From contig NW_008705565.1 in assembly GCF_000186865.1 (NCBI RefSeq), forward strand, positions 315,927 through 379,926: DNA of 64,000 nt, given 5' to 3'. This stretch comes from Aureococcus anophagefferens (lineage: Eukaryota; Sar; Pelagophyceae; Pelagomonadales; Pelagomonadaceae). Each line of letters starts with the position of its first letter. The stretch's first letter is position 1. Below are positions 36,417 to 45,491 of the stretch, piece by piece. Both the position numbers and the translations under genes were made by a program. Under the pieces are notes generated by a model. It was given only the letters and a program-made list of their open reading frames with translations. It searched no databases and was not told the origin of the DNA.

Positions 36417-37002
36417 GATTCCGAGCCACGACGTGCGCATCGTTGCGCCTCAAACGTCGTGAGCTCACGAGCAAGGCCGCCAAGGCGTCCGCCAGTGGCG
36501 TCGGCGGCGCCCCTGCGTGCGCGGCCGGGTGGTACGTCATACTGCAGGGAAACGGCGTTCCCCAGCCGTCACACCCACGTCGCGCCCAAAACCAAGGGGC
36601 GCATCCAGCGCCATCGATGGTGGTGCGCGCTGTGAACACGGACTTGTACGCGCCCGCGGGCCGCGGAGACGAGCGCGGCGTCCGACGCGTCCGCGGCCCC
36701 GCAGCCTGCTAGCCGGGTACGCAACTGCAGATTCAGGGTGAGCACAAGAGGCAGGTTGTCGCCGCCTAAGTACGCCTCTAAGTGCATACGGCTAAATGAA
36801 AAGCATAATTTTTTTGCCACAAATTTTGACAAAATTTGCCTTACAGCTTTAGCGGCCGGCGCAGGGAGAAAAATGTTGCCTTAGTGCCGAGTTCGCACGA
36901 GCGTTGACGTCTCCTCACACACGAGCGTTGACGTCTCCTCACACAGGGCGTCGAATACCACGAATGCCGCATGGGAGATCGACGACGTCCTCAATGCCAC
37001 GA
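36417..37002. other. Divergent intergenic region with AT-rich patch
   Basis: 586 bases. An AT-rich island at about 36770-36850 contains CAAATTTTGACAAAATTTG, an inverted repeat. A perfect 24-bp tandem repeat lies at 36898-36945. No RNA gene seen. Confidence 0.5.
36898..36945 (+). repeat. Perfect 24-bp tandem repeat upstream of the thioredoxin-PhyH gene
   Basis: The unit ACGAGCGTTGACGTCTCCTC plus ACAC occurs twice head to tail without mismatch, about 60-100 bases before the probable start codon. Confidence 0.9.
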
Positions 37003-38199
37003 ATGCTGCGAATACTCCCGCTGCTCGTTCAGATAGGCGGCACGATCCTCGAGCTCGGGCCCGAGGAGCTCGCCCGGATCAGGGCCTCCTCGCGACCGGC
37101 GTATGTGAAAATCGATCCGGCGTCGTGCGGCGACGCCTGCGACGCGCTGGAGCCGTTCTGGGAGATGGTCGACGCGCGCCTCTTCCCCGGCGGTCGCGTC
37201 TGGCGGCTGCGCTGCGGCGCGCACCCCGACGTCTGCGCGGAGCTCGGCGCTGGCTTCCGCGTCGACGTCGTCGGGTCGCTCGTCGAGGCGTGGACCGGCG
37301 CCGCGTTCGAGCGGTTCGCCGGCGAGAAGAACCTCGACGCGCTCGTCGGCTGGCTCCGGCGCGTCGAGGACGGCACGCTCGCGCGCGAGCTCGCCACGGC
37401 CCGGTCGCGGCCGCCGCGCGACCTGCGGTCGATGCCGGCGATCGCGGCGACGCCGGCGCCGGCCGCGGCGGACGCCCTCCGGCGCGAAGGCGTCGTCCGC
37501 GTCGCGGGCGTCCTCCCCCCGGCGCTGTGCGCGGCGCTCCTCCGCCGGGTCAACGAGACGCTCGCGTCGTCGATCGCGGCGGTGGAGGCGGGCACGTTAA
37601 ACGAGACCGACGCCTTCGGCCGCGTGCACGAGCGGCGGCACCGCTACGACGTCAAGCTGCCGCTCGTCGCCGAGACGGAGGCCGCGCTCCACACGCTCGC
37701 ACACACACTGCGGCCGCTCGTCGCGTCCGCCGTCGGCGACGCCGCGGAGCTCTTCGATCTGAGTTCCGTCGTCGCCGACCCCGGCGCGGCGGAGCAGCCG
37801 CTCCACCCGGACCAGGCCTGGACGGACGCGGCGACCGTCGTCACCGTCTTCGTCGCGCTCCAAGACGTCGCGCCCGACATGGGGCCGACCCTCTTCGTCC
37901 CGGGCACCGCCTCGGCCGCGACGCGCGAGCGACAAAACCTCAAACAACACGTCGCGCTCCTCGACGCCGGCGACGCGGCGGTCTTCGACGCGCGGATATC
38001 GCACGCCGGGGCGGCGAACGGGAGCGCGCGCCGCCGCGTCATGTTCTACGTGTCCTTCAAGGCCGCGGGCGCGCGCGCCGGCGCGACGTCGTCGGAGTCG
38101 GGCGGGTCCCTCCTCGGCGCCGTCTCGAAGCGCGGCTTCACGCTCGCCGACCTCGCCGGGACCGACCCCGCCGGAGAGGCCGCCCCCGGCGAGCTGTAA
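37003..38199 (+). CDS. Thioredoxin-like domain fused to PhyH-type 2OG dioxygenase
   Basis: 398 residues from ATG 37003, which begins a hydrophobic leader (LRILPLLVQIGGTILEL). Residues 20-125 resemble a thioredoxin fold: AYVKIDPASCGDACDALEPFWEMV, a GFRVDVVGSLVEAWTG strand pair and a final helix. The CGDAC motif is CxxxC, not the classical CxxC, so redox activity is uncertain. The second half is PhyH-like: LRREGVVRVAGVLPPALCAALLRRVN, the iron ligands HPD in QPLHPDQAWTDA near 267, TVFVALQDVAPDMGPTLFVPGT, and the distal His and Arg in ISHAGAANGSARRR near 332. Substrate unknown. The LINE insertion lies 15 bases after the stop. Confidence 0.8.
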   Translation: MLRILPLLVQIGGTILELGPEELARIRASSRPAYVKIDPASCGDACDALEPFWEMVDARLFPGGRVWRLRCGAHPDVCAELGAGFRVDVVGSLVEAWTGAAFERFAGEKNLDALVGWLRRVEDGTLARELATARSRPPRDLRSMPAIAATPAPAAADALRREGVVRVAGVLPPALCAALLRRVNETLASSIAAVEAGTLNETDAFGRVHERRHRYDVKLPLVAETEAALHTLAHTLRPLVASAVGDAAELFDLSSVVADPGAAEQPLHPDQAWTDAATVVTVFVALQDVAPDMGPTLFVPGTASAATRERQNLKQHVALLDAGDAAVFDARISHAGAANGSARRRVMFYVSFKAAGARAGATSSESGGSLLGAVSKRGFTLADLAGTDPAGEAAPGEL

Positions 38200-38214
38200 A
38201 ATTTACGTCGACGG

Positions 38215-41200
38215 GTCCGAGCAAATAAGGAGCCTGGGAATGCGGACGTTGAGAAGACGCGGCCCATCACGCTCCTCGCCGTGGTCATGAAGGGCTTTTG
38301 GGCCGTCCTTGGCCGCCGTGTCGACAAGGTGTGGGAGGCCGGCGGCCTGCTGTCGGGGCAGCAGTTCGGCGCTCGGCGGGGGCATGACTGCTCCTCGCCC
38401 CTGGGTGTCGCCACGCTCCTCTGCGAGCAGGCGTGGGACGAGGGCCGGCCTATGTCGGTCCTCGTCCAGGACATCTCCAAGGCCTTCGACTCCGTCGCGC
38501 GCCGCGCGGGGAAGGAGCTGTCTCTCCGTCGACTTGCAGTTCCCGAGTCAGTGATTGACCTCTTCGGCCAGATGGACGAGGGGAACCGCGCCGTCGTCGT
38601 CACGGCGTTCGGCCGTTCGGACGAGGTCGTCGGCACGGAGGGCGTCTTCGAGTACCATCGAGGTTACTGCCAGGGGTCTTCCGAGGGCCCTCTGGGATGG
38701 AGAGCCTTCTACGACATCTTGCTATCCATGCAGGACAGGGCCGCTCGTGACCACGGGGGTGCGGCCCTGGTCGAGGGCGGCGAGTCGCCGCCGTCTTCGA
38801 CCACGGGCCTGTGCTTCGTGGACGACGCCTTGTGGCTGCCCGGCGGCGAGGACGCCGGCGCCATCCGGCGCTCTCTCGAAGTCCGCGCCAACGTCTCCGC
38901 CCTTTTCTGCAGTTTTGCTGTAATCGGCCTCAACGTAAAGAAAACTCTCGTCATCGGCCAGCAGTACGACACCCACTATCGCGTCGACTCCACGACGCAG
39001 GGATGGTCGTGCGAGATTTACGATTTGGCGGGCGTTTTCGACCGCGGCGGCATCGTGGTGTCCCCGGCGACGAGCTCGGGCCGCTTCGCCGGCCACATCG
39101 CCCCCCGCTCGCTCTCTCGCGGCTCCTTTGGGACGGCCCCGATGGGCGAGGGCACGCGGTACCTGGGCGTGAACTTCTCCCCGACGTTTTCCCGCGGCGA
39201 GGGCGTCACCCGCAATTCTCTGGGCGGCGTCGTCCGGGAGTTCCTCGCGGACCTTCATCACGTGCCGCTTCACCCCGAGTCCGCCAGGTACCTGGTTGAC
39301 CAGGTCCTTTGGCCGAAGCTGGCCTACCGCCTCCGCTTTGAGCGGGTCTCGCGGCCGGACCTCCAGGGCATGGCTCACGACGCCCGCGTCGTGGTCCGAC
39401 TCCGCGCCAGGCTCCACAAGAACGTGAAGGACGAGGTGGCAGCCGGCCCCTCCGCCTACGGCGCGGGGGGCGAGGCCCCGTGGTTCGAGAGCGTCATGAT
39501 CGACAGGCTCCTGTGGTCCCACCGCGCGCTGGAGCGGGGGGCCTTCGTGGCCCCGCTCATCGAGGCCGCAGTCGAGCGGCTGCAGCGGCAGTGGGGCGGC
39601 TCCCGGCCTGTCTTCGAGGATGTGGATGCCGAGGCTTGCACGATGCGGTGGCTCACAGACGACAAGAATGCGCGAGAGTACGGCTTCGTGGGTTCGGTGC
39701 TGGCATGGGCGTCGTCCGCGGGGGTCCAGTGGCACGGCTTCGCGCCCCTTCGCGGGGCCGTGGCGGGCCCCGAGGGCCGCGAGAGCGCCTCGGTGGCTGA
39801 CCTCTTGCCGAAGGACAAGTTCTCCTGCCCTACCCGACGGGTTTTGGCTGGCTCGGCGGCGTGGTGGCCTTCGGACTTCCTCCTGGCCGACGGTAAGACG
39901 TTCAACCCGCTCGCCATCCAGCCGTCGGTGGGCAGGAAGTCGGCTTTGGCCCGCGTCAAGTCGGCCCTGGGGAGTTTCAGGACGTACGTCGACCCTCGCT
40001 ACTGGCAGGAGGGCCGCCTGGGCCTTCACTCCGAGGTCGCCGTGGGCCACGTCTTCCTCTGCCCGGTCGCGCCGCCGCCGGAGTCGACCGGCGTCGTCCC
40101 CTGTGCCTTGTTCGAGTGCACCGCTGTCTCTGGCGGGTCCTGCCGCGCTCGCCGCCTCGAGCGGATGGTCTCGGCCGCCGCCGAGCCCGGGGCCGTGGTC
40201 CGCATGTTGTGGAACACCGCTCCCGAGGGCGGCAATGGCCGCAGCTACTTCGTGGAGGGCTGCGTCCGGCGGACTGGTCCTGGCTCGGTCGTCGCAGTGC
40301 GCATCGACACGTTTCGGGAGTCCGACGGCGAGGAGTCCGACGATGAGGTGAAAGCGGCGCGGGAGCACATGTTGGCTTACGAGGACGTGCCGTGGGACTC
40401 GGCGGAGCCCTGGCCCGGGGACGGGGCCAGGTGGCGAGCCCGCGGGCCGGCAGTCGCGATTGCCCGGCGGTGGGTCGTGAAGGTCCCGCTCGCCCGCCTC
40501 GAGGAGCGCATCCATGGGGCCTCCCCTCCGTGTGTGTCTGTCCTCTTGGGCGGCGGCCTGGCTGAAGCGGTCCGGGCCGCGTGCGCGGGCTTCTCACTGA
40601 GTGGTGTCGAGGACCGGCGCCTCCCCCCGACTGGCGGTCCCGGCCTCGCGGCGCTCCTCGAGGCGGCGGGCCACATGGACGCGTCGTCCGGGGGGCCGGC
40701 GTCGGCAGTCCTCGCGGACCGGCTGACGGTGCCTGCCACGAATCGGTCGGACTCTCTTGTCCTGGTGTCGGACGGCTCGGAGGCGATGGGCCGCGGCGGT
40801 TCTGGAGGAGTGCTCCTGGTGCCCGGGTCGTCGGCCCCGGAATGTTTTGCGGGTGCGGACCCCCCGGCCGTCTGCACGTCCTCGTCGTACCGCTCCGAGG
40901 CCGTGGGGGTGCTCCGCGGCATGATCGTCGCCTGGGTCGTGCGCTGCTCGCTCCCGGACCCCGGGAGGGCGCCCCTCCGGGTCTGCGGGTGGCTCGACAA
41001 CCAGTCAGTGGTCCGTGTCTACGCCGACTGCGAGACACGGCTGATCCAGACCTCTGTGGACGTCTGGGACGACATCCGGTACTACAAGCGCGCCTTCCGG
41101 GAGGTGGGCGTGGCGTACGAGTTGGAGTGGCGCCGGGGCCACCCGGAGAAGACGAAGGGCCCGGACCCTGCGGACTGGGATAACCTGGACCGCCTGAACC

Positions 41201-42000
41201 ACGCGGCGGACGGCCTCGCGGACGTGGGCCGGCTTTCCCCGGGCGACCCGCCGGGGGGGGGCGTCCCCCTTTTGCGGCATGCGCGGCGCTGGCGGATCTC
41301 CCACGCGGGGAAGCGCGTGGTGGATCTCGGCCGTGCCGACGCTCTGCTTTCGGTCCTTGGGCTCGGGCGGCTCCTCTCGTACGAGATCGAAGACGGCTCG
41401 GACCCGGCTGTCCCCCGGATGGGGTACCCCCACCTGACGCGGCTCTTTGCCCGTCCGGCGTCGGTCATCTCGCGCGCGGAGAGCCTGAAGTTCATGTGGG
41501 GCCAGCTGGCCACGCGCAGGCGGATCTCGGACTGGGAGGGGCGGCGGCCGCCCCCGGACTCGTTGAGGTGCCGCGCCTGCGGCACCGAGGAGGAGAACTT
41601 GATGCACGTCGTGGTGTCCTGCCGGGCTCACGTGGTGGTGAAGGCTCGGCGCCGTTTTTACGAATCGTGCGAGCGGACGATTCTCCGCCTGACGGAAGGC
41701 CTGCCGAGGCCCTCGGCGGCCTCCCTTGCCGACAAGTTCCGACGGGCGCTGACGCTCCTGGATGACGGGCGCATCGTCTCCGGGTCAGGAGACCTCGCCT
41801 ACACTCGTTCCTTTCGGATCCTTACGGGTCATTTTACTCCGGAGTTCGCGGCCTTGGTTGCAGACTTCGACTCTTCTGTGGCGTCTGGCGCCGCAAAGTT
41901 CTTGCGGCGTTTCCGCACGGAGTGTGCCGCAAAGCTTTGGTGGCCGGCCTGGCAGGCTTGCCGGGCTGCGGACGCGTCCGACGGCTCTGACGGCCCTTAG
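38215..42000 (+). CDS. LINE reverse transcriptase-RNase H polyprotein, N-terminus missing
   Basis: About 1,260 codons without a stop. RT motifs in order: KTRPITLLAVVMKGFW, QQFGARRGHDCSSPL, QDISKAFDSVA with the first catalytic Asp, CQGSSEGPLGW, and the active site CFVDDALWL. The RNase H domain lies at about 40750-41230: VSDGSEA, YRSEAVGVL, GWLDNQSVV and RLNHAADGLADV carry the Asp-Glu-Asp-Asp/His set. Near the end CRACGTEEENLMHVVVSC is a zinc-knuckle-like CCHC. RT followed by RNase H occurs in the I, Tad and related LINE groups; the clade was not resolved. The intact frame shows recent insertion, but without a 5' end the copy cannot move by itself. Confidence 0.92.
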   Translation, partial: VRANKEPGNADVEKTRPITLLAVVMKGFWAVLGRRVDKVWEAGGLLSGQQFGARRGHDCSSPLGVATLLCEQAWDEGRPMSVLVQDISKAFDSVARRAGKELSLRRLAVPESVIDLFGQMDEGNRAVVVTAFGRSDEVVGTEGVFEYHRGYCQGSSEGPLGWRAFYDILLSMQDRAARDHGGAALVEGGESPPSSTTGLCFVDDALWLPGGEDAGAIRRSLEVRANVSALFCSFAVIGLNVKKTLVIGQQYDTHYRVDSTTQGWSCEIYDLAGVFDRGGIVVSPATSSGRFAGHIAPRSLSRGSFGTAPMGEGTRYLGVNFSPTFSRGEGVTRNSLGGVVREFLADLHHVPLHPESARYLVDQVLWPKLAYRLRFERVSRPDLQGMAHDARVVVRLRARLHKNVKDEVAAGPSAYGAGGEAPWFESVMIDRLLWSHRALERGAFVAPLIEAAVERLQRQWGGSRPVFEDVDAEACTMRWLTDDKNAREYGFVGSVLAWASSAGVQWHGFAPLRGAVAGPEGRESASVADLLPKDKFSCPTRRVLAGSAAWWPSDFLLADGKTFNPLAIQPSVGRKSALARVKSALGSFRTYVDPRYWQEGRLGLHSEVAVGHVFLCPVAPPPESTGVVPCALFECTAVSGGSCRARRLERMVSAAAEPGAVVRMLWNTAPEGGNGRSYFVEGCVRRTGPGSVVAVRIDTFRESDGEESDDEVKAAREHMLAYEDVPWDSAEPWPGDGARWRARGPAVAIARRWVVKVPLARLEERIHGASPPCVSVLLGGGLAEAVRAACAGFSLSGVEDRRLPPTGGPGLAALLEAAGHMDASSGGPASAVLADRLTVPATNRSDSLVLVSDGSEAMGRGGSGGVLLVPGSSAPECFAGADPPAVCTSSSYRSEAVGVLRGMIVAWVVRCSLPDPGRAPLRVCGWLDNQSVVRVYADCETRLIQTSVDVWDDIRYYKRAFREVGVAYELEWRRGHPEKTKGPDPADWDNLDRLNHAADGLADVGRLSPGDPPGGGVPLLRHARRWRISHAGKRVVDLGRADALLSVLGLGRLLSYEIEDGSDPAVPRMGYPHLTRLFARPASVISRAESLKFMWGQLATRRRISDWEGRRPPPDSLRCRACGTEEENLMHVVVSCRAHVVVKARRRFYESCERTILRLTEGLPRPSAASLADKFRRALTLLDDGRIVSGSGDLAYTRSFRILTGHFTPEFAALVADFDSSVASGAAKFLRRFRTECAAKLWWPAWQACRAADASDGSDGP

Positions 42001-42047
42001 CGGCGGTCCGGGGCCGTCGGGCGCTCCTGGCGGGTAGCCCGGCCCGG

Positions 42048-42097
42048 NNNNNNNNNNNNNNNNNNNNNNNNNNNNNNNNNNNNNNNNNNNNNNNNNN
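42048..42097. other. Assembly gap (50 N) in the LINE 3' UTR
   Basis: Fifty N, a conventional gap size, in a C-rich stretch of the LINE 3' untranslated region. Confidence 0.95.
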
Positions 42098-42375
42098 TCC
42101 CCCTCCCTTGCCCCTCGGGGCCCCCCCCATCTCTCGCCCTTCGGGGCTTCGCCACGTGTGGCGCTGGGGAAGCTGATCCTCCCCCCGTGGGCCTCCGGCC
42201 CCTGCTGGGGGGCAGCTGCCCCGCCTACTTCAACTTCTTCCGTCCGGGACCTATAGGCCGCGTGTGCTCTTGTGCATGCGGCTTCCCCGACGCTAAATAC
42301 AAAATAATAATAATAATAATAACGGCACGTTGACGGCAGCTAGGCCGCATCTTGAGCCATCTCACAAGGGAGAGG

Positions 42376-44439
42376 ATGGCGAGCTCTCCCGCCGCCTCCT
42401 CGCAACGGCGATCGATCCCGGCCGTGGTGCACACGCGCATCGACAAGGCGCGCGTGCGCACGCTGGCGCAGAACATCGCGTCGACCCATCTTTCCGCGCT
42501 GCTCGGCTCCGGCGTCGCGCTGCCGAAGCCGCCCGCGCTGCCCTGGGTGGACCTCGAGGTGTCGCCGCGCTTCGACCGGCCCGTGGAGATCTGCATCGAC
42601 TGCCCGGAGAAGGCCTGCGGCGCGCCGGGCGTCGCGCGCGTGCTCGTGCTGCTCGAGCCCGAGGAGGTGTCGCGCGCGGCGGCGGCCGCGGCGGCGCGCG
42701 GCGGCTTCGACGTCGTCCTCGGCCACGACGCGGCGGCGACGGCGGCCGCGGGCGCGCGGGCCGCGGCCTTCTTCGCCCACGGCGGCACCTGGGTGCCCGA
42801 GGCGACGTGGCGGCGTCCGCGGAGCGCGCCGAAGCGCCGCGCCGCGAGCCTCGTCTGCGGCGACAAGCGGACGACGCGCGGCCACGCGATCCGGCGCGCG
42901 CTCTGGGCCGCGGCCGCGGGGTCCAAGGCCGTGGCGCGCTTCGCGTCGGCGCGCGCGACGACGCTGGCGATGGACGGCGGCGCGAAGAGGATGGGCGCGG
43001 CGCCCGAGGCCAAGGCCGCGGCCGTCGCTCCCTACGCGTTCCACGTGGCGATCGAAAACGTGCGGCGCGACGGCTACTTCACGGAGAAGCTCCTGGACTG
43101 TTTTTTGCTGCGCACGGTGCCCATCTACTGGGGCTGCCCGAATCTGGCCGACTTCGGCTTCGACGCGACGGGCGTGATCGTCGTCGACGACGGCGGCGAC
43201 GTCGACGACGTCGCCGCCGCGGCGCTCCGCGCGGCCGAGGCCGCCGTCGCGACGGACGGCGACTACGCGGCGGCCATCGAGGCGAACTACGAACGGGCCC
43301 AGGCGTTTCTGGATCTCGAGGGCCGCCTCGAGGCCGCCGCCGCGGCCGCGCTCGCCGCGCCGCCGGCGCCGGCCGACGAGGCCGCCGTCGCGGCCGCGCT
43401 CGCCGCGCCGCCGGCGCCGGCCGACGACTGCGTCTGGCGGCCGCGGACCTGGCCCCTGCGGCTGCTCAGCGAGGCGCAGTACGCGGCCTGGGAGGCCGAC
43501 GGCTACGTGTGCCTGCCCGGGGTCGTGCCGCCGGCGCTCTGCGCGGCCGCGGCCGCGGCGATCCGCGAGTTCGTGCGCGCGGACGACGCGGACGAGGCGA
43601 CCTGGTACGCGAACACGGGCGACATCTACGACGAGTCCCTCGCGCCCCGCCTGGCCCACGGGCCCTGCGGCATGGTCCAGATGAGCCACCACGCGAGCCT
43701 CTGGGCCATCCGCCAGTGCCCCGGCGTGCATCGCGCGTTCGCGGACGTCTACGGCACGGAGGAGCTCTGGGTCACGTGCGACCGGGCCCACTTCAAGCCG
43801 CCGGAGCGCGCGGACCACCCGGCCTGGGCCGACCCGGGCGACGTCCACCGGGGCATGCACTGGGACGTCGACGTCGGCCGGCCGCCCGTGCCCTTCTCCG
43901 TGCAGGGCGTCGTGTACCTCGAGGCGACGGACGCGTCCACGGGCGCGCTGCGCGTCGTGCCGGGCTGCCGCGGCCGCCTGGCGTCGCTGCGCGAGGCCTG
44001 GCGATCGACGGGGGCCGACGCGCACGCGGGCGAGGCCGTCGCCGCGGAGGGCCCCGCGGGCACGCTCGTGCTCTGGCACGGCGCGACGCACCACGGCCCG
44101 GGCCGCAACGTCGGCGAGAGGCCGCGCGTGTCGGCCTACGTCGCCATGCTCCCCGTCGACGCCGCGCCCTTCGTCGGCCCGCGGCGGCCGAGCTACCCGC
44201 TGAGCCTCAGCGACGCGGGCACGCTCGCGTACGACGCCGACCCGGACTCCGCGACGCGGCTCGACCGCGGCGCCCGCGCGGCCAAGTGGCGCGGCCGGGC
44301 GCCGCTCCTCGTCGAGGACCCGGCGGAGGCCGACCTCGACCGCCGGCCCCCGGGCGAGGCCGACGGCGCGCCGTTCCCCGGGCTCACGGCGCTCGGCCGG
44401 AAGCTCGCGGGGCTCGACGCGTGGGACGGCGGCGCCTAA
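42376..44439 (+). CDS. GT10-like glycosyltransferase fused to PhyH-type dioxygenase
   Basis: 687 residues from ATG 42376 (context AGGATGG). The N-terminal half contains YAFHVAIENVRRDGYFTEKL then LDCFLLRTVPIYWGCPNL near residues 221-255, the nucleotide-sugar-binding signature of GT10 alpha-1,3-fucosyltransferases (ExN...DYxTEK...PxxxG). An Ala/Pro-rich linker with an in-frame duplication (AAALAAPPAPAD twice) leads to a PhyH domain: EADGYVCLPGVVPPALC, the iron ligands in MHWDVDVGRPP near 495, VVYLEATDASTGALRVVPG, and LVLWHGATHHGPGRNVGERPR near 565 with distal His and Arg. It may glycosylate and hydroxylate the same glycan or protein; that is inference. The LINE 3' end lies only about 50 bases upstream. 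Confidence 0.85.
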   Translation: MASSPAASSQRRSIPAVVHTRIDKARVRTLAQNIASTHLSALLGSGVALPKPPALPWVDLEVSPRFDRPVEICIDCPEKACGAPGVARVLVLLEPEEVSRAAAAAAARGGFDVVLGHDAAATAAAGARAAAFFAHGGTWVPEATWRRPRSAPKRRAASLVCGDKRTTRGHAIRRALWAAAAGSKAVARFASARATTLAMDGGAKRMGAAPEAKAAAVAPYAFHVAIENVRRDGYFTEKLLDCFLLRTVPIYWGCPNLADFGFDATGVIVVDDGGDVDDVAAAALRAAEAAVATDGDYAAAIEANYERAQAFLDLEGRLEAAAAAALAAPPAPADEAAVAAALAAPPAPADDCVWRPRTWPLRLLSEAQYAAWEADGYVCLPGVVPPALCAAAAAAIREFVRADDADEATWYANTGDIYDESLAPRLAHGPCGMVQMSHHASLWAIRQCPGVHRAFADVYGTEELWVTCDRAHFKPPERADHPAWADPGDVHRGMHWDVDVGRPPVPFSVQGVVYLEATDASTGALRVVPGCRGRLASLREAWRSTGADAHAGEAVAAEGPAGTLVLWHGATHHGPGRNVGERPRVSAYVAMLPVDAAPFVGPRRPSYPLSLSDAGTLAYDADPDSATRLDRGARAAKWRGRAPLLVEDPAEADLDRRPPGEADGAPFPGLTALGRKLAGLDAWDGGA

Positions 44440-44448
44440 CTCATAGTT

Positions 44449-45291
44449 TTAGCCCGCGCGGCGCGGCGCCTTCGCCGGGTAGGCCGCGACGGGAAGCCCG
44501 CAGCGCCAGCGGAGCTCGGGGGCCTCGCCGCACGCGTCGACGCGCGCCGCGGAGAGGAGCTGGACGCAGAGCCACGTGCCGCCGAGCGCGCCGACGTGCC
44601 AGAGCGGGTGCAGGAACGCGGGCCCGAGGACGCTCTCCCGCACGAGCGCGCAGAAGTGGAACTCGACGACCCACGCCGTGCCGCCGCCGACGGCGTAGCT
44701 GCCGATGGCCGCGACGAAGAGGGGCTTCACGAGCCCCCGCCGCGTCCGCTCGCCGACGGCGCGCCCGAACGCGAGGCGCGCGCACCCGGCGACGATGCAG
44801 AAGATCGACAGGAGGTACAGCGTCATGAAGGCCTCGTAGAAGGCGCGCCAGCGCGCGTAGACCGCGACGGCGGCGCCCGACGCGGCGGCGAAGGCCTTGG
44901 GCAGCCACGGCCGCCGCAGCGCGGCCGCGCCCGAGCCGAGCTCGCAGAGGATGAAGACGAGGACGGCGTTGAGCAGCAGCATGGGCGCCTCGTCCGCGGC
45001 CTGGCCCGGCGCGATCATCGTCGCGTGCAGCGCGACGCTGCCGGCGCCGATGACCGCCGTGAGCAGGTACGCCAAGGCGAACGCCGGCCGCTCCCAGCCG
45101 TGCGCCGCCGGCGCGCGCCGCATCGGGTTCGCGACGCAGACACCAAATATACCCAGGGCCACGTAGGGCAGCGACGACGCCGCGTTCCACGGCTCGGCGA
45201 CCCAGGCGCTCCGCTCGAAGTTGGGCTCGCAGAAGTCGACCGACGACGGCGAGAAGCCGAGCGTCTCCCAGTAGCCGACCGGCGGGGCCAT
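44449..45291 (-). CDS. ACER: Alkaline ceramidase
   Basis: 280 residues from ATG 45291. Hydrolyses ceramide to sphingoid base and fatty acid in ER/Golgi membranes. The family pattern is complete: VGYWETLGFSPSSVDFCEPNF and WVAEPWNAASSLPYVALG at the N-terminus (catalytic-site Glu and Asn context), then GAGSVALHATMIAPGQAADEAPM with the conserved Ser, His and Asp, and FLHPLWHVGALGGTW at the C-terminus with the two zinc-ligand His. Seven hydrophobic segments match the CREST-type topology. The upstream reading frame (to 45492) lacks protein character. Its stop is 9 bases from that of the convergent GT10-PhyH gene. Confidence 0.92.
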   Translation of the reverse strand: MAPPVGYWETLGFSPSSVDFCEPNFERSAWVAEPWNAASSLPYVALGIFGVCVANPMRRAPAAHGWERPAFALAYLLTAVIGAGSVALHATMIAPGQAADEAPMLLLNAVLVFILCELGSGAAALRRPWLPKAFAAASGAAVAVYARWRAFYEAFMTLYLLSIFCIVAGCARLAFGRAVGERTRRGLVKPLFVAAIGSYAVGGGTAWVVEFHFCALVRESVLGPAFLHPLWHVGALGGTWLCVQLLSAARVDACGEAPELRWRCGLPVAAYPAKAPRRAG

Positions 45292-45491
45292 TTGATGATT
45301 CGTGGGTGCGATCGATGTGGATGTGATCGATGCGCTGCCTCGCGGCCACAAATGGCTGGGAGACGCGGTCAAATGGACCGATTTATCCGCGCATAAGCAG
45401 CCCAGCCTGTATGTTTGCCTCACCTTGCAGTGGAATTGCCACAAATCCTTGAGGCATGGCTTGCCATCGGATCTCGATAGAGCGCGCATCA

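Larger units (their letters stand above)
38205..42336 (+). mobile_element. 5'-truncated non-LTR retrotransposon (LINE) with target duplication
   Basis: The element spans about 38215-42326, flanked by ACGTCGACGG (38205-38214) and ACGTTGACGG (42327-42336), a 10-bp target-site duplication with one transition. It starts in the middle of the reverse transcriptase region, as expected from incomplete target-primed reverse transcription; the 5' UTR and any endonuclease are absent. The 3' UTR is GC-rich, broken by a 50-N gap, and ends in (AAT)6 at 42303-42320 plus AACGGC, a typical LINE 3' microsatellite tail. It lies between the thioredoxin-PhyH stop and the GT10-PhyH start. Confidence 0.9.
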
